From Podospora comata (Eukaryota > Ascomycota > Sordariomycetes > Sordariales > Podosporaceae): a DNA stretch of 64,000 nt. The stretch lies in contig CP071498.1 in NCBI GenBank assembly GCA_017354895.1, positions 3,286,001-3,350,000 of the forward strand, written 5' to 3'. Shown piece after piece: positions 1-9,750 of the stretch (the first letter of the stretch is position 1; each line of letters starts with the position of its first letter). The position numbers and the translations under genes were made by a program. The notes beneath the pieces were generated by a model. The model worked only from the letters and a program-made list of their open reading frames with translations, was not told the origin of the DNA and did not search any database.

Positions 1-467
1 AAAAAATCGAGGCAAACCTCATCGGCCCGAATCTCATGCCTCTCATGGAAGACATCATCAAACTGCGCAAGGCATACCAGCTCAGCAAGATGGAAGAAGA
101 GATGAGAAAGTTGTTCCCGAATGATAGGAACGACATAGTTTACAGGATGGATAGCAAAGGACAGGCGATCAAGCCCCAGCTAGAACCGATCGAGTGGCAT
201 TACCACACCGGCACAAGCTTCGCAGGGAAGACTTTCAAAGCTTTGGACTTTGAGAAAACACAGAATGATCCGAACAATAAGGCGACTTGGGAGCACTTCC
301 AGACCAAAATTGACCTCCTCATGGAGCGAGTGCACAAGGGCACGGCCGGGGATGATCGCAATCTCTCCAAAGAGATGAAAGCGCTCAAAACCCACCAGCC
401 TGTTATTAACGCCATGAGCTTCCTTTACACCAAACGCACTGGGAAAGCGCCCACGAACCTGTGTTGA
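1..467 (+). CDS. 3' end of an unrecognised gene (5' partial)
   Basis: The frame is open from the left edge (first complete codon at 3) to a TGA at 465-467. It gives about 154 residues that run unbroken through the first ATG at 36, so the true start probably lies upstream, outside the window. The visible part is hydrophilic and alpha-helical in character, rich in Lys, Glu and Met, with an internal Trp-His-Tyr-His cluster and no cysteine pairs or membrane segment. I do not recognise a domain. It could be the last exon of a longer protein. Codon use looks coding, but no family supports it. Confidence 0.5.
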   Translation, partial: KIEANLIGPNLMPLMEDIIKLRKAYQLSKMEEEMRKLFPNDRNDIVYRMDSKGQAIKPQLEPIEWHYHTGTSFAGKTFKALDFEKTQNDPNNKATWEHFQTKIDLLMERVHKGTAGDDRNLSKEMKALKTHQPVINAMSFLYTKRTGKAPTNLC

Positions 468-1276
468 GATTGGATGTGGTGGAAGGCGATGTGTGATTTG
501 ATGGGGTCAATGTTTTTGTCTTTTTGGATAATGGAGAGTTTCTCAGATACCTGGGTAGTTAGAGTAATGTCTTTTGGGGGTAACAATTCAATGGGAGAAC
601 TTTGTGTTTTCTGATTTCCTTTCTGTAAATGAGGCCTCAGTAGGCGTGAAATTTGCCTGGCTGAGAGGGCTGAATATAGGTCCGTCATCTTCCTGAGACC
701 CTTAAACACCCGTGAAACTGTGGGACTGTATCTTGAACCTAGAATAGGTTCGAGGCCTACCGGCGCCGACCTGTGGGGATACGGGGGATAGTGCAGCGGT
801 TACAAAACCCATCTATCAATACATCCATGACCTTGCCTACTCTTCAGCACCTACAGCGCCTGCCTGCTACCTCCACAGCGCTGTTTCACCACTTGTCAGT
901 GAGCGCATGCATGATAAATACGCGCTTTGATGCACAGCCACATCAGTCCTTTCGACCATCTCATTCATCATCGTCCTGTAGGTAATGACCCACTTATTGT
1001 CACGGCATGAAGATAACTATATCCCAACGCACAAATCACTTAAATCAGAACAAAAAAACTCCAGGTCCAAACAGAGCTAAGCCAGTAGCTACCAGAAAAA
1101 TCAAAAAAAACAAACCAATCATAATATCCCACTTTATACCTTACGACCAAAAGAACCCGCTCTCTGTTACAAGCTCCTGTCTAAATCCTACTTACCTACC
1201 TTGTGTACCTATCAGGCCCTTTACTTTGAAGTGAAAGGGGCAGTATTGGATGTCTTTGACGGCAAAACTGCCGCCT
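468..1276. other. intergenic, no gene seen
   Basis: Only short overlapping ORFs with low-complexity composition occur here. A tRNA T-arm-like string near 737-757 has no matching acceptor or anticodon arm. Nothing else stands out. Confidence 0.6.
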
Positions 1277-1936
1277 TCAACGATCCCAATTTGGAGGTGG
1301 AGGTGCTGGAGGTCTTGGTCTCGGTCTCTGAAGGGACTTGTCTGGCTGTGCATTCTGCTTGGAAGCGGAGGCGAGGACAGGTCTTACGGTGGCGGGTGCC
1401 GCTGAGGGTCTGGCGGTGGATACAGAAGAGTTGACAGGTCTCTGCCCGGGTGTCTCCGGAGTTGGGCGGGATGACTTGACACCCTGCTTTGCGCCCGCAG
1501 TCTTGTTTGAGGCATCGTTCATTCCCTGAACCTGGCTCCAGTCAACATCGCCGAAGTCGTCACTGCCGTAGTCAGAGGAACCGCCTTTATCTCTGCCTCC
1601 TCCTTTGCCACCGCTTCCACCGCCGTTATCCTTTGAACCGCTCCCACTCGCACCGCCACCATTACCGCCCCCTGACTTATCCCCCACCTCATCTCCTCCA
1701 CCCACACCTTGCACCCCCTTAGAATGCGGCTTGATCCAGATGCCACCAGGCGTCGCACACACCTTTTGGCAGCAGGGTATATTGGTGCTCCAAGTATCGC
1801 ACAACTCCTGAATTCCGAGGGTCTTATTGGGTCTGTCCCCGTACACAAGCAGTCGGATGAAGCTGTTGTTCTTGCCCGAGAGGAACGTGCCGTCCCCCAC
1901 GTAGTCAGCGCGCAGTTTGGGGGTCTTCAAGTCCAT
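1277..1936 (-). CDS. glycine-rich hypothetical ORF
   Basis: A 219-residue ORF with an ATG at 1936. The first 75 residues are of mixed composition with four cysteines in two close pairs. The middle is a Gly/Ser/Asp/Lys-rich low-complexity stretch, and the end is a Pro/Arg-rich tail closing with a run of prolines before Asn-Trp-Asp-Arg. No signal peptide or membrane segment is visible. Its ATG overlaps the last codons of the adjacent APH-like pseudogene by 10 nt, which is unusual for fungal genes. It may be a real small gene, the last exon of something longer, or a fortuitous frame. No family recognised. Confidence 0.35.
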   Translation of the reverse strand: MDLKTPKLRADYVGDGTFLSGKNNSFIRLLVYGDRPNKTLGIQELCDTWSTNIPCCQKVCATPGGIWIKPHSKGVQGVGGGDEVGDKSGGGNGGGASGSGSKDNGGGSGGKGGGRDKGGSSDYGSDDFGDVDWSQVQGMNDASNKTAGAKQGVKSSRPTPETPGQRPVNSSVSTARPSAAPATVRPVLASASKQNAQPDKSLQRPRPRPPAPPPPNWDR

Positions 1937-2823
1937 CTCGATTTAAACCCCATCGCAGCCAGTTTCCTAGGAACAAGACGTCGCCAGTCCCGCTTGTACA
2001 TATCCTCCACGTCAGGGAAATCCATCCCCGAAGAGAGGTGAAACTTTGTCCTAACCCACTCTCTCGGGACGTACCCCGCAGTCTCCTAGTCAATAATTCC
2101 TATCCCTCGGTTACTGTCAGGCTCAACAAGAATATTTCCTGGCCCTAGATCGCAATGATAGAACACCAAGAAGAAACATCCATGCCAATTCCAATGCAAT
2201 TCTCTTCGAGAATCTCGGAATCTAGAGTCTTGCCCTTCCTCAAGTATAGTTCCGTCAACTGACCTCCGTCGACTCCACAGATCGCTTCGCCTTTCCGCTC
2301 GGCCATCTTCGCGCATAGCTCTGTAACGCGATGAACATAATACTGCCGCAACTCGTCGTCCATAGTAGGCTAAGCCTCTATTAGTGTCTACCCTGATATG
2401 CGAGAGACGATTATATAATGCCGGTCATCCCATTCGCCATGGTAGAGCACGTTAGGGATCTTGAAGTCGAGAGGCTTTTTGTAGTGTATGAAATTAAGTG
2501 TGACGTGCTTCCGGGCGCTCTTTGGGTCCGAGAGGTTTGGCGCCTTGATAAAGGCTTCTCCGGCGCGCCGAACAGCTGAGTGGTCTCCGGCGGCGTAGAC
2601 TTGGGGCAGCTCGGTCGAGTCAGCTGGATATGATTAATATTAGGGCAAGGGTAAAGGGGCATCGGAGAGGACAAAAAAACGCTCCTCTACCATCGTTCCA
2701 TGATGGCTGGTTGGGGTTGGGGGACGGAGAAGCTTGACGAGAAAGGAGGAGCTTCTCGCCAGTCAACCAAGAAGTGCCGTCAATAGCCTGGATTGAATCG
2801 TTGACATGGATTGGGGACGTCAT
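1927..2823 (-). pseudogene. decayed APH-like phosphotransferase
   Basis: Three collinear frame segments match the fungal aminoglycoside-phosphotransferase-like (APH, kinase-fold) family: an N-terminal part starting at ATG 2823; a middle part containing ADSTELPQVYAAGDHSA and the HVTLNFIHYKKPLDF region; and a C-terminal part with the Brenner-like motif FYHCDLGPGNILVEP, then IID and ETAGYVPREW. The frame holds three nonsense codons, at 2388-2390, 2370-2372 and 2086-2088. They replace positions that I expect to be Gln, Trp and Trp in the family. At least one single-base frameshift lies near 2170-2185, and another is possible at the T-run near 2680. The substrate of the fungal family is not established. 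It is dead as read, and the family assignment is fairly secure. Confidence 0.72.
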
Positions 2824-3658
2824 TTTGAAGTGTGGCTATCCCGGGGGGCCGCCAAAAAAGGATGGGACATTTGCAGGTTTATCCCAGCCTTCCAGTGTTC
2901 GTGGACACGCCAATTGACAGCAGCTGAGCGGAACAGGGTGGTTGGCCAAGAAGCAGATGTGGGCGGTACAGCTAAATAGTGTACAACAAATGGCTTGTCT
3001 CAATCACAACAGTCTAGATACCAACGATTGTGACTTGTATTGCATCCTGCAGAGTGCTCGTGTGTCTTGGGGCCATAGATCTAACTATTCTTATTAATAT
3101 TATTTTATAATATCGTTACTTAATTTTTTTTAGCACTTATGAAAAGTAGCTTACGTATAATATTACGTAATACTCTATCCATAGCTAAAGTAGATATTTA
3201 AAAATACTTTTTAGCGTTTCCTTAAATAATAATAGTAGCTTCCTAGGTATTGAAATGGTGAGAAAACACACAAAAACAACCACAATACCACAAATATAGC
3301 ATCAACAGGCCCTTGAATAGCCTTACCTGCGTGACAGTGGCTAGCTCGCAGGCCGCACTTCACGCAAGACAAAGAAAAGACACTATGGGCTCGCAGGCCA
3401 CATAATAGGCACCGGATTGGCCTAATCAGAGGGCCAGAATTGCCTGCACGCGTGCAAGGCACAAAATACGAAGAAAATAAAAGTCCTGAAAGGATAATGC
3501 ATTTCGTTAGGTACTTATCTAGATAGGAGACCCGTCTGTATCTTCCCAAGCTTGTCTCTTTATTGCAATTCCCCTAGTTCATTCTCCGATATGCCAGTTA
3601 TGACCCTTTAAAATCATTGCATTATGTTGAGTGTGGTTCCCACCAGCCGGCTGAATCC
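2824..3658. other. gene-free stretch with an AT-rich patch
   Basis: There is no supportable gene. From about 3080 to 3240 the sequence is strongly AT-rich, with many TA steps, unlike the roughly balanced flanks. The 112-codon minus-strand frame at 3211-3549 has no recognisable domain and partly lies in this patch. The AT richness would fit an old RIP-mutated repeat, but I cannot name a parent element. Confidence 0.5.
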
Positions 3659-4689
3659 TCAATTGTAGAGAGCCCCCCAGTCAAAATCCACCGAGTCCAT
3701 AAACCTCGCTGTCTCTTCATCCCCAAACAAAAGCCGGCTCAGCCTCGGAGGCAGATATTTCCAGACGCTGGTCTGCAACCCAAAAGAATGCATCTCTCCG
3801 TAAAGTTCCCCACAGTACATACCTTGTTGGACCATTACCATCAACTTCGCATGTGTTTTGGTCATGGAATTCTTCTTCACATTCCAGTCCTCACGAGCAT
3901 CGTTTAGGCCTTTCCAAGTGCGTGAGTTCCCGCAGGAGCGGTGAATCCTTTGAGGCTATGGTGCAAATTGTGGCCCAAAGAGTTTTCCAGCTCGCGCCCA
4001 GGAGGTCGTGAGCCACAAAGTACAAGAATGCGTAGATGACTGGCGTGACGAAGAAGTGGAAGTGAGTTGTGAGCAGTGGAAAGGACAATGTCCATAATGA
4101 TATTACCAGTATGTTGTAGCTATGGGCTGGTTAGTAAAATGTCAAGGTTTGCAACGGTCATCGTCAACTCACAATGCAACCCTGACGAGGTGCAGAAGTT
4201 CCTTCCTCCAGACGTCATCGAACTCCTCTTGCTTCTTAGCAACCGCCCTGTCGATTTCAATGAAGAACCTGTTCATGTAGAACTGGATTGAGTCCAGATA
4301 CTCGAGCAAGCACATCCGCGCCACCTTAAAGTCGGCAGCTGCGCGTCCAATTAGTCACGTCAGAGCTTTACTGCGATATGTGAAGGGCTATTCTTACCGT
4401 GGTTTAGACAGAAAGGTATGTCACCAAACTGACAGTAGCTCGTGTACAGTATCTCAGCATCATACCACTCTGCGCATGCAACCGTTTGGGCCAGTGCTTG
4501 CTGGTAACTCAGAACCTCGCTTTTCGCATCCGCGTAATGTCGGACTAACATCCCATCTTTTCTCTTCTCGAGTCGCCACCACGGAACGATGAGTGTAGAT
4601 GCGCCATTTGAATGGCGCAGGAGGACCTTTGAGAGGATGTCTTCCTCTGGTATGAGAGGCGTCACCCTGGGAGACGAAGTGGGAGTCAT
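3659..4689 (-). pseudogene. unrecognised gene with apparent frameshift
   Basis: Reconstructed exons are 4689-4398, 4338-4173 and 4119 downward, with clean GTAAGA...GCAG and GTGAGT...ATAG introns. The start at ATG 4689 is tentative, as the frame stays open upstream. The product begins with a Pro-rich segment. A soluble helical part follows (PWWRLEKRKDGMLVRHYADA, then YCQFGDIPFCLNHAADFKV), then one or two hydrophobic segments around HFHFFVTPVIYAFLYFVAHDLL. The frame then ends early at 3891. A different frame just past about 3920 continues with convincing coding sequence to a stop at 3659 (WKGLNDAREDWNVKKN to the end FDWGALYN). One extra base near 3918-3922 would explain the switch; no GT-AG intron does. 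It may be a young pseudogene or a sequence error. Family unknown. Confidence 0.45.
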
Positions 4690-4998
4690 TGTGTGTGGTG
4701 GGACGGGGAGAGCAAAACCCACCCGACCGATTGCGTTGTTGGTTGTTCTGGGAAGAATTTTCAAAGCGGGAGAATTTATCGCAGCTGAGTTTACTCTGAA
4801 GACGGTTGTCTTATTTGGTGTCTCAGTAGGTCGTGTCTTCCTCAAAAGGAGCAGATTACGTTTGATGAAGGGTAGCCTGGTAGCTTCCAGGACTGTTAGC
4901 CACTACAAGGCAGCCTTCTGCCAGTCACGTTAGCAATTTCCTACCATCACCATTAACATGAGTTTTAACTGAGAAGAGATCAGCAGCACATCAATTAC
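4690..4998. other. short intergenic region
   Basis: Probable 5' region of the minus-strand gene on the left and 3' region of the Nudix-like gene on the right. The left gene's frame stays open to about 4845 without an ATG, so an upstream exon is possible. Confidence 0.4.
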
Positions 4999-5951
4999 TT
5001 ATGAAGCGTCTGCCAGGGCTGATCCCCTGAGCTTCGAGAGCAACGTATTATTGCCTTGTAAAATGCTCTCTATGAGTTCTTCCGCATCAAAAAGCTTGAA
5101 CCACTCCACCTTGTGATCGCATGGCTTAGGTTCAGCCCCACCCGGCAGTTCGAGCTCAAACAAGTACTCAACCTGTGGCTGAACAAGACCGACCTCGCCG
5201 ATAGCAAGGGCATTGTGCAGATGCATATACGTCACATTTCCGCATGACTTGGTTCTGGAGCGCACAAGATCTTCAGGAAGGGTCGCTTCCTCTCCCGCTT
5301 CAAGGATCGCCACTTCTAGAGGCAGTTGGCCATCGGGTATAGTTAAGCTAACTACAGTATTGTCGAGGTGGCCGGGATAGAATGCAGTGAACTGTGAGCA
5401 TTTCTTCACCCACAGCTTGATATGACCGTCGTCACTGCGAGTGAAGGCTGTCCGGTGAATCCCATACGAGACGACACCGAGAAGGGTGCGGCAGCACGAT
5501 CGACCTTGAAGGGAAGCTCGCCACTGGACCCATAGATGGGCTTCAACTCGTTGCGCCAGCGTGAGAATGGCAAGCATCTTCTCGTTGCAGAATTTGTGCA
5601 GAGTCTTCTCGACAATGGCTGTCCTCGACGCGGCGTCGGTGCCATCGACAAGCGCTAAGGTCCTTGGCCTGCTGGGCTCGTCGAGCTTCCGACCTTGGAG
5701 ACCACGAAAGGCAGATACAACCGAGGGGATGACAAGCCTAACAGTTTGATCAGCCGGCGGAATGACAAGATGGTAAAACCTATCGATGGAATCGATATAC
5801 ACCTGGAGACCCCACTGCAGGATGGGGAAACTGGCAACCGATTAAGATGTTAGCTATGTCCATATTTCTCGGAAGCATACACGCACTTGTCACGGGCATT
5901 GACAACGTCCAAAAATGTTTTGTACTCTTTCGAAGTGGGAGCGGTTGACAT
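4999..5951 (-). CDS. Nudix-like hydrolase, DUF4743 family
   Basis: Two exons, 5951-5887 and 5830-4999, with an intron GTGCGT...GCCAG. They total 897 nt (298 residues). The start MSTAPTSKEYKTFL leads into NARDNFPILQWGLQVYIDSI, typical of the N-terminal DUF4743 domain of the thiamine-pyrophosphokinase-related Nudix proteins (yeast YJR142W type). The C-terminal half has GIHRTAF, LDNTVVS, a Nudix-like helix, RSRTKSCGNVTYMHLH, GEVGLVQPQVEYLFELELP and KVEWFKLFDAEELIE. Family members remove pyrophosphate or phosphate from thiamine-diphosphate-like damaged cofactors. The Nudix box is divergent: relative to the usual GGx4GEx6-7RExxEE pattern, a Gly, the first Glu and the Arg appear as Leu, Gln and Leu, while the Glu-Glu pair remains. 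Activity is therefore uncertain. Confidence 0.8.
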
Positions 5952-6628
5952 GGTTGCTCTTGTTACTAAAGAGTATGAGCGGGATAAGAAACGATGGGAG
6001 CCAGTGGCAAGACAGGCAGGTTGAACTTTGAGCAATCTGAGATAGCACCTTGACATTTGGAGAGAGTGACAGCACGAGGAGATCTACAGGAGAAGGTGCA
6101 GAACCAAAAACGGAGCAAGCAGACCCGACGGTCTGCTGGCGAAGGGAGCCAACTACCTGTCACCTAACCACCTGGCATCTGCCCGTCAACACCCACCCCT
6201 CGTCACTGCTGTTGCTTCTCGCCTACCAAACATGTGACGGGAAATGGTTGATTCAGATTTCAATGTACCTGTTCAAACTTTTGGGTGGTACCTGCATAGA
6301 TAATCAACATGTGACGAAAATCTTGGTGGGAACTATGCAGTCTGTCAAGTGCGGTTATGCACATGGCGGAGAACAGAGGTGAATATGAGAGATATTTAGG
6401 TAGATAGAGAGGCCATGTCTGCCTTAAAAATCCTAGCCGCCCAATTCCACCTCAACTCAGGCGCCGAGATCCACGCGCCAATATCCATGGGATAAATTGC
6501 CCATGTTAGGAGGACCCAGCCTCTATATGCATTGATCTACGTAATCATGCCTGAATCATGGCTCGTTTGACACGTATGTCAGAAGTCATGTTTAAACTCC
6601 AGCTCTATAACCAAATGCAAACGCCCTT
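5952..6628. other. intergenic region between two minus-strand genes
   Basis: 5' region of the Nudix-like gene and 3' region of pdx2. No ORF with coding character or structured repeat was seen. Confidence 0.6.
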
Positions 6629-7348
6629 TCAATAAACCTTCCCAGCATCACCCTTCCCCTTCCCCACCACCAACCCCTTACCCTCCCCTCCCTGCCCCAA
6701 AGCCTCAACCACATTCCCCAACCACCAAGCATGCACCCTCACATCCCCCGTCAACTCGGGGTGAAAACTCGTCCCAAAAACATTCCCCTGCTTCACAGCA
6801 ACAATATCCTCCTCCTCCCCAGGCTTCTTCACCGTCCCCAAAACCTTGACCCTCCCATTCCCATCAATCACCTCCTCCACCACCGGCGCCCTGATAAAAA
6901 CCCCCCTAAACGGCCCTTCCCCTTCCCCCAAGAAATCCAAGTTCAAATCCGCCACAAACGACTGCACCTGCGTCCCAAATTTGTTCCTCAGCACTCTCAC
7001 GTCCAACCCACCAATGAGTTCCTGCCCGCCTTGCTTCGTGGCAGAGGCCTCCTCCGCTAGCATTACAAGTCCGGCGCAAGTCCCCCAGACGGGCTTGTTG
7101 TTGATTTTGACAAACTCCCTTAGTGGCTCCAAGAGGCCGAGGCGGCGGGCGACAATGGCCATGGTTGTGGATTCGCCTCCCGGGATGATGAGGGCGTCGC
7201 AGAGGGAGAGTTGCTCGGGTGTGCGGACTTCGAGGAAGTGGAAGGTTACGGATGGGTAGCTTGCCGAGGCGCGGTTGAGGAGGGCGATGTGCTCTACTAC
7301 GCCGCCTTGGAGGGCTAGGACGCCGACGGTGATGGTTGATGGTGGCAT
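6629..7348 (-). CDS. pdx2: PLP synthase glutaminase subunit Pdx2/SNO
   Basis: A single-exon gene of 239 residues. The start is ATG 7348, giving MPPSTITVGVLALQGG; an in-frame upstream extension has only a TTG. This is the class-I glutaminase of pyridoxal 5'-phosphate synthase, which frees ammonia from glutamine and passes it to Pdx1. The family signatures are present: LALQGG (15-16), the PGGEST loop (57-62), the nucleophile Cys91 in WGTCAG, and the His196/Glu198 pair in SFHPEL. The C-terminus is lengthened by a Gly/Lys-rich tail after about residue 215. It lies head-to-head with pdx1 across 1.47 kb, and a TGAGTCA site sits 57 bp upstream of the start. Cytosolic. Confidence 0.96.
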   Translation of the reverse strand: MPPSTITVGVLALQGGVVEHIALLNRASASYPSVTFHFLEVRTPEQLSLCDALIIPGGESTTMAIVARRLGLLEPLREFVKINNKPVWGTCAGLVMLAEEASATKQGGQELIGGLDVRVLRNKFGTQVQSFVADLNLDFLGEGEGPFRGVFIRAPVVEEVIDGNGRVKVLGTVKKPGEEEDIVAVKQGNVFGTSFHPELTGDVRVHAWWLGNVVEALGQGGEGKGLVVGKGKGDAGKVY

Positions 7349-7404
7349 TGTGGCTGTGGATGTGTATAGGGGTAGGGTTGGTGGTGTAGATGGGTTGGTT
7401 GAAT

Positions 7405-7411
7405 GATGAGT
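7405..7411. promoter_or_regulatory. CPC1/GCN4-type site upstream of pdx2
   Basis: Perfect palindromic-core heptamer TGAGTCA (reverse of TGACTCA), 57 bp upstream of the pdx2 ATG. It matches the binding site of the fungal bZIP activator of amino-acid starvation response (GCN4, CPC1, CpcA). A second copy lies before pdx1, which supports function. It may fall inside the 5' UTR. Confidence 0.55.
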
Positions 7412-8562
7412 CAAAGCGGGTTAGAAATATATGTATGAGCGGTGGCTTCTAGGTTGTTATAGTATAAAGCTTGGTGGTACACAATAGTTTTGTTGATAAG
7501 TCGCCTTGTCAAGTGAGCAGCCAAAGTGGGGTGTGATATCTGTCGAAGGTATCTCCTGGCGGAATACGGAATTCTTGAACGTTCTTGACGAGTCACGATG
7601 ATTGTTATTTCAGATTGGGCCGCTCATCGCAAGTCATCAAGCAGGTACCAGGAGGTAAGGTATATGCAGGTGAGCAAAGTGGTGACATGGTTGCTGGCCG
7701 GGTGGCACGGGATATGCCGGATAGGGGCGGCTTATTAACCATCTCTTGGTCTCTTGGATCCGACAAGAAAGTACTGAAAAAATCCCTCGCCACCCCAATT
7801 GGGAACGACATCGGACACTTTAAACACACACGGTGCAGGGGCAGGCACAAGACTCTTCGAGACTTTTCACCATTGGATGGTGCAAGAGGTAACCTCGCCA
7901 TCGCCTCAACATCGCCGCGGGTGACAGGGCCGTGGGGAGGAAATAAAGTTGATACGGTGTGGGAACCCCACGCTTGCCCAGGCCGAGAGCAAAAAAGTTG
8001 GAGGGGTAATATCTGCCCCTCGATGACCCCTCGTTGAAATGTGACTCTTGCCTTTTTTTTTCTTTGTTACGTGGAAAGGGCGCGTGGGCAGTAAGCCACA
8101 TGTCAAAAGTGCCGGTGTTGTGTTAGTCTCCAGCCCTTTTAGGACGTGGGATGTCCAGATTGGATCTCAATTGGCTTCAGATTAGAGAGATATCATCAAC
8201 AATTTGATGAACCTCGGCCGTATGCTATGGACACAAGGCCAAGATAGACAATGCTAGTCGTGGCAGTGTACGGCATCAGAGATCAAGCGAGATATCCCCG
8301 TGAGCACAGCTGCTGGCCACCTTCTCTTTGGAAGCTAGGACGTTATGTAATCCCGAGCTACGTGACTGGTGTGCCGACGCTCCGGGTCCTCTCCGATCCG
8401 GAGGCAGGGGTCGTCAACCGCTCACGGCGTGAACTGTCCCAGACCCAGAGTTCTCTCAACGCTACAGTAGATCTCACACTGTGTAGAGATCCCGCCCTTC
8501 ACGCTGCCATGCATGCATACACCTGACGATCGAGGGGTCAACCACCACGCCTGTCCCCTCAC

Positions 8563-8569
8563 TGACTCA
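8563..8569. promoter_or_regulatory. CPC1/GCN4-type site upstream of pdx1
   Basis: Perfect TGACTCA, 246 bp upstream of the pdx1 ATG. Together with the pdx2 copy it suggests that both PLP-synthase genes respond to amino-acid starvation, as is known for yeast SNZ1/SNO1. Confidence 0.6.
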
Positions 8570-8814
8570 CGAATCATCTTCCTTAAAAGATCAAATCTTT
8601 CCCCTTCGAGGCAGCTGTTTCTCAACATCAACAGCATCGACTTCCCCAACCATCTATCTACCTATCACATTGACCGGCTTGACCTCCACCATCCATCAAA
8701 GATTCTTACATAACCAACACTACCAAACCTTAAAACACCTCTTCTCGCCACTAAAAAAGCCCTCAAATCGCTTTTCCCTATTAATATCAAAACAAATCTC
8801 ACCCTAAAATCAAA

Positions 8815-9750
8815 ATGGCCACCAACCTCACCAACGGCATCTCCTCCATCAGCGATGACTTCACCGTCAAAGCCGGCCTCGCCCAGATGCTCAAGGGCGG
8901 CGTCATCATGGACGTCACCAACGTCGAGCAAGCCCGCATCGCCGAGGAGGCCGGCGCCGTCGCCGTCATGGCCCTCGAGCGCATTCCCTCCGACATCCGC
9001 AAGGTCGGCGGTGTCGCCCGCATGTCCAACCCGGAGATGATCAAGGAGATCCAGGCCGCCGTCACCATCCCCGTCATGGCCAAGGCCCGCATCGGCCACA
9101 TTGTTGAGTGCCAGATCCTTGAGGCCCTCGGAATCGACTACGTCGACGAGAGCGAGGTCCTCACCCCTGCTGATGACCAGTACCACGTTCAAAAGACCGA
9201 CTTCAAGGTCCCCTTTGTGTGCGGGTGCAGGAACTTGGGCGAGGCGCTGAGGAGAATCAAGGAGGGCGCGGCGTTCATCCGCACCAAGGGCGAGGCTGGC
9301 ACCGGTGATGTTGTCGAGGCTGTGAAGCACATCCGGACGGTGAACGCTGAGATCGCCAAGGCGAAGGCTGCTCTTGCTTCCGAGGGGGAGTTGGGTATCG
9401 CCAAGTTGGCGAGGGAGATTGGTGCTGATCCTATTCTGCTGAAGCAGACTGCTGAGTTGGGCAGACTGCCGGTTGTCAACTTTGCCGCTGGTGGTGTGGC
9501 TACCCCGGCTGATGCTGCACTCATGATGCAGCTTGGTTGCGATGGTGTGTTTGTTGGCAGTGGTATCTTCAAGGATGCGCTGGATGCCGAGCATGCTACC
9601 AAGCGCGCAAGGGCTATCGTCAAGGCTGTTGCCAACTGGACGGACAAGAAGGCGCTCATCGAGGCCAGCATCGAGCACGGGACTGCCATGAAGGGTATTA
9701 GCAACGCTGGGCTCAAGGAGGATGAGAAGCTTGCTGGCAGAGGCTGGTAA
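8815..9750 (+). CDS. pdx1: PLP synthase subunit Pdx1/SNZ (pyroA)
   Basis: An intronless 311-residue gene with strong codon bias (mostly C/G at third positions), as expected of a highly expressed enzyme. It is the (beta/alpha)8 synthase that makes pyridoxal 5'-phosphate from ribose 5-phosphate, glyceraldehyde 3-phosphate and ammonia, using Pdx2 as glutaminase. Family landmarks are visible: GGVIMDVTN with Asp33, Lys90 in VMAKARIGH (Schiff-base lysine) and Lys158 in [12 protein letters not shown] (second catalytic lysine). Near the C-terminus are the phosphate-binding [16 protein letters not shown] and GSGIF. The ATG at 8815 lies in an AAA-rich context and gives the family's usual N-terminus. 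It is the divergent partner of pdx2. Confidence 0.98.
   Translation: MATNLTNGISSISDDFTVKAGLAQMLKGGVIMDVTNVEQARIAEEAGAVAVMALERIPSDIRKVGGVARMSNPEMIKEIQAAVTIPVMAKARIGHIVECQILEALGIDYVDESEVLTPADDQYHVQKTDFKVPFVCGCRNLGEALRRIKEGAAFIRTKGEAGTGDVVEAVKHIRTVNAEIAKAKAALASEGELGIAKLAREIGADPILLKQTAELGRLPVVNFAAGGVATPADAALMMQLGCDGVFVGSGIFKDALDAEHATKRARAIVKAVANWTDKKALIEASIEHGTAMKGISNAGLKEDEKLAGRGW

Larger units (their letters stand above)
7349..8814. promoter_or_regulatory. shared divergent promoter region of pdx2 and pdx1
   Basis: A 1,466-bp gap between the two divergent vitamin B6 genes. It holds one CPC1/GCN4-type heptamer close to each start (7405-7411 and 8563-8569). A long CT/A-rich leader precedes pdx1 (about 8690-8814). 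Several ORFs of 90-150 codons occur on both strands, but none shows a domain or coding bias. Confidence 0.6.

Noticed and set aside
737-757. tRNA-like T-arm string
   Set aside because: Only four of five stem pairs form, and no acceptor stem, D-arm or anticodon arm fits around it.
3211-3549. 112-codon minus-strand ORF with hydrophobic and Cys-rich parts
   Set aside because: It partly overlaps the AT-rich patch, has no recognisable domain and no neighbouring exon.
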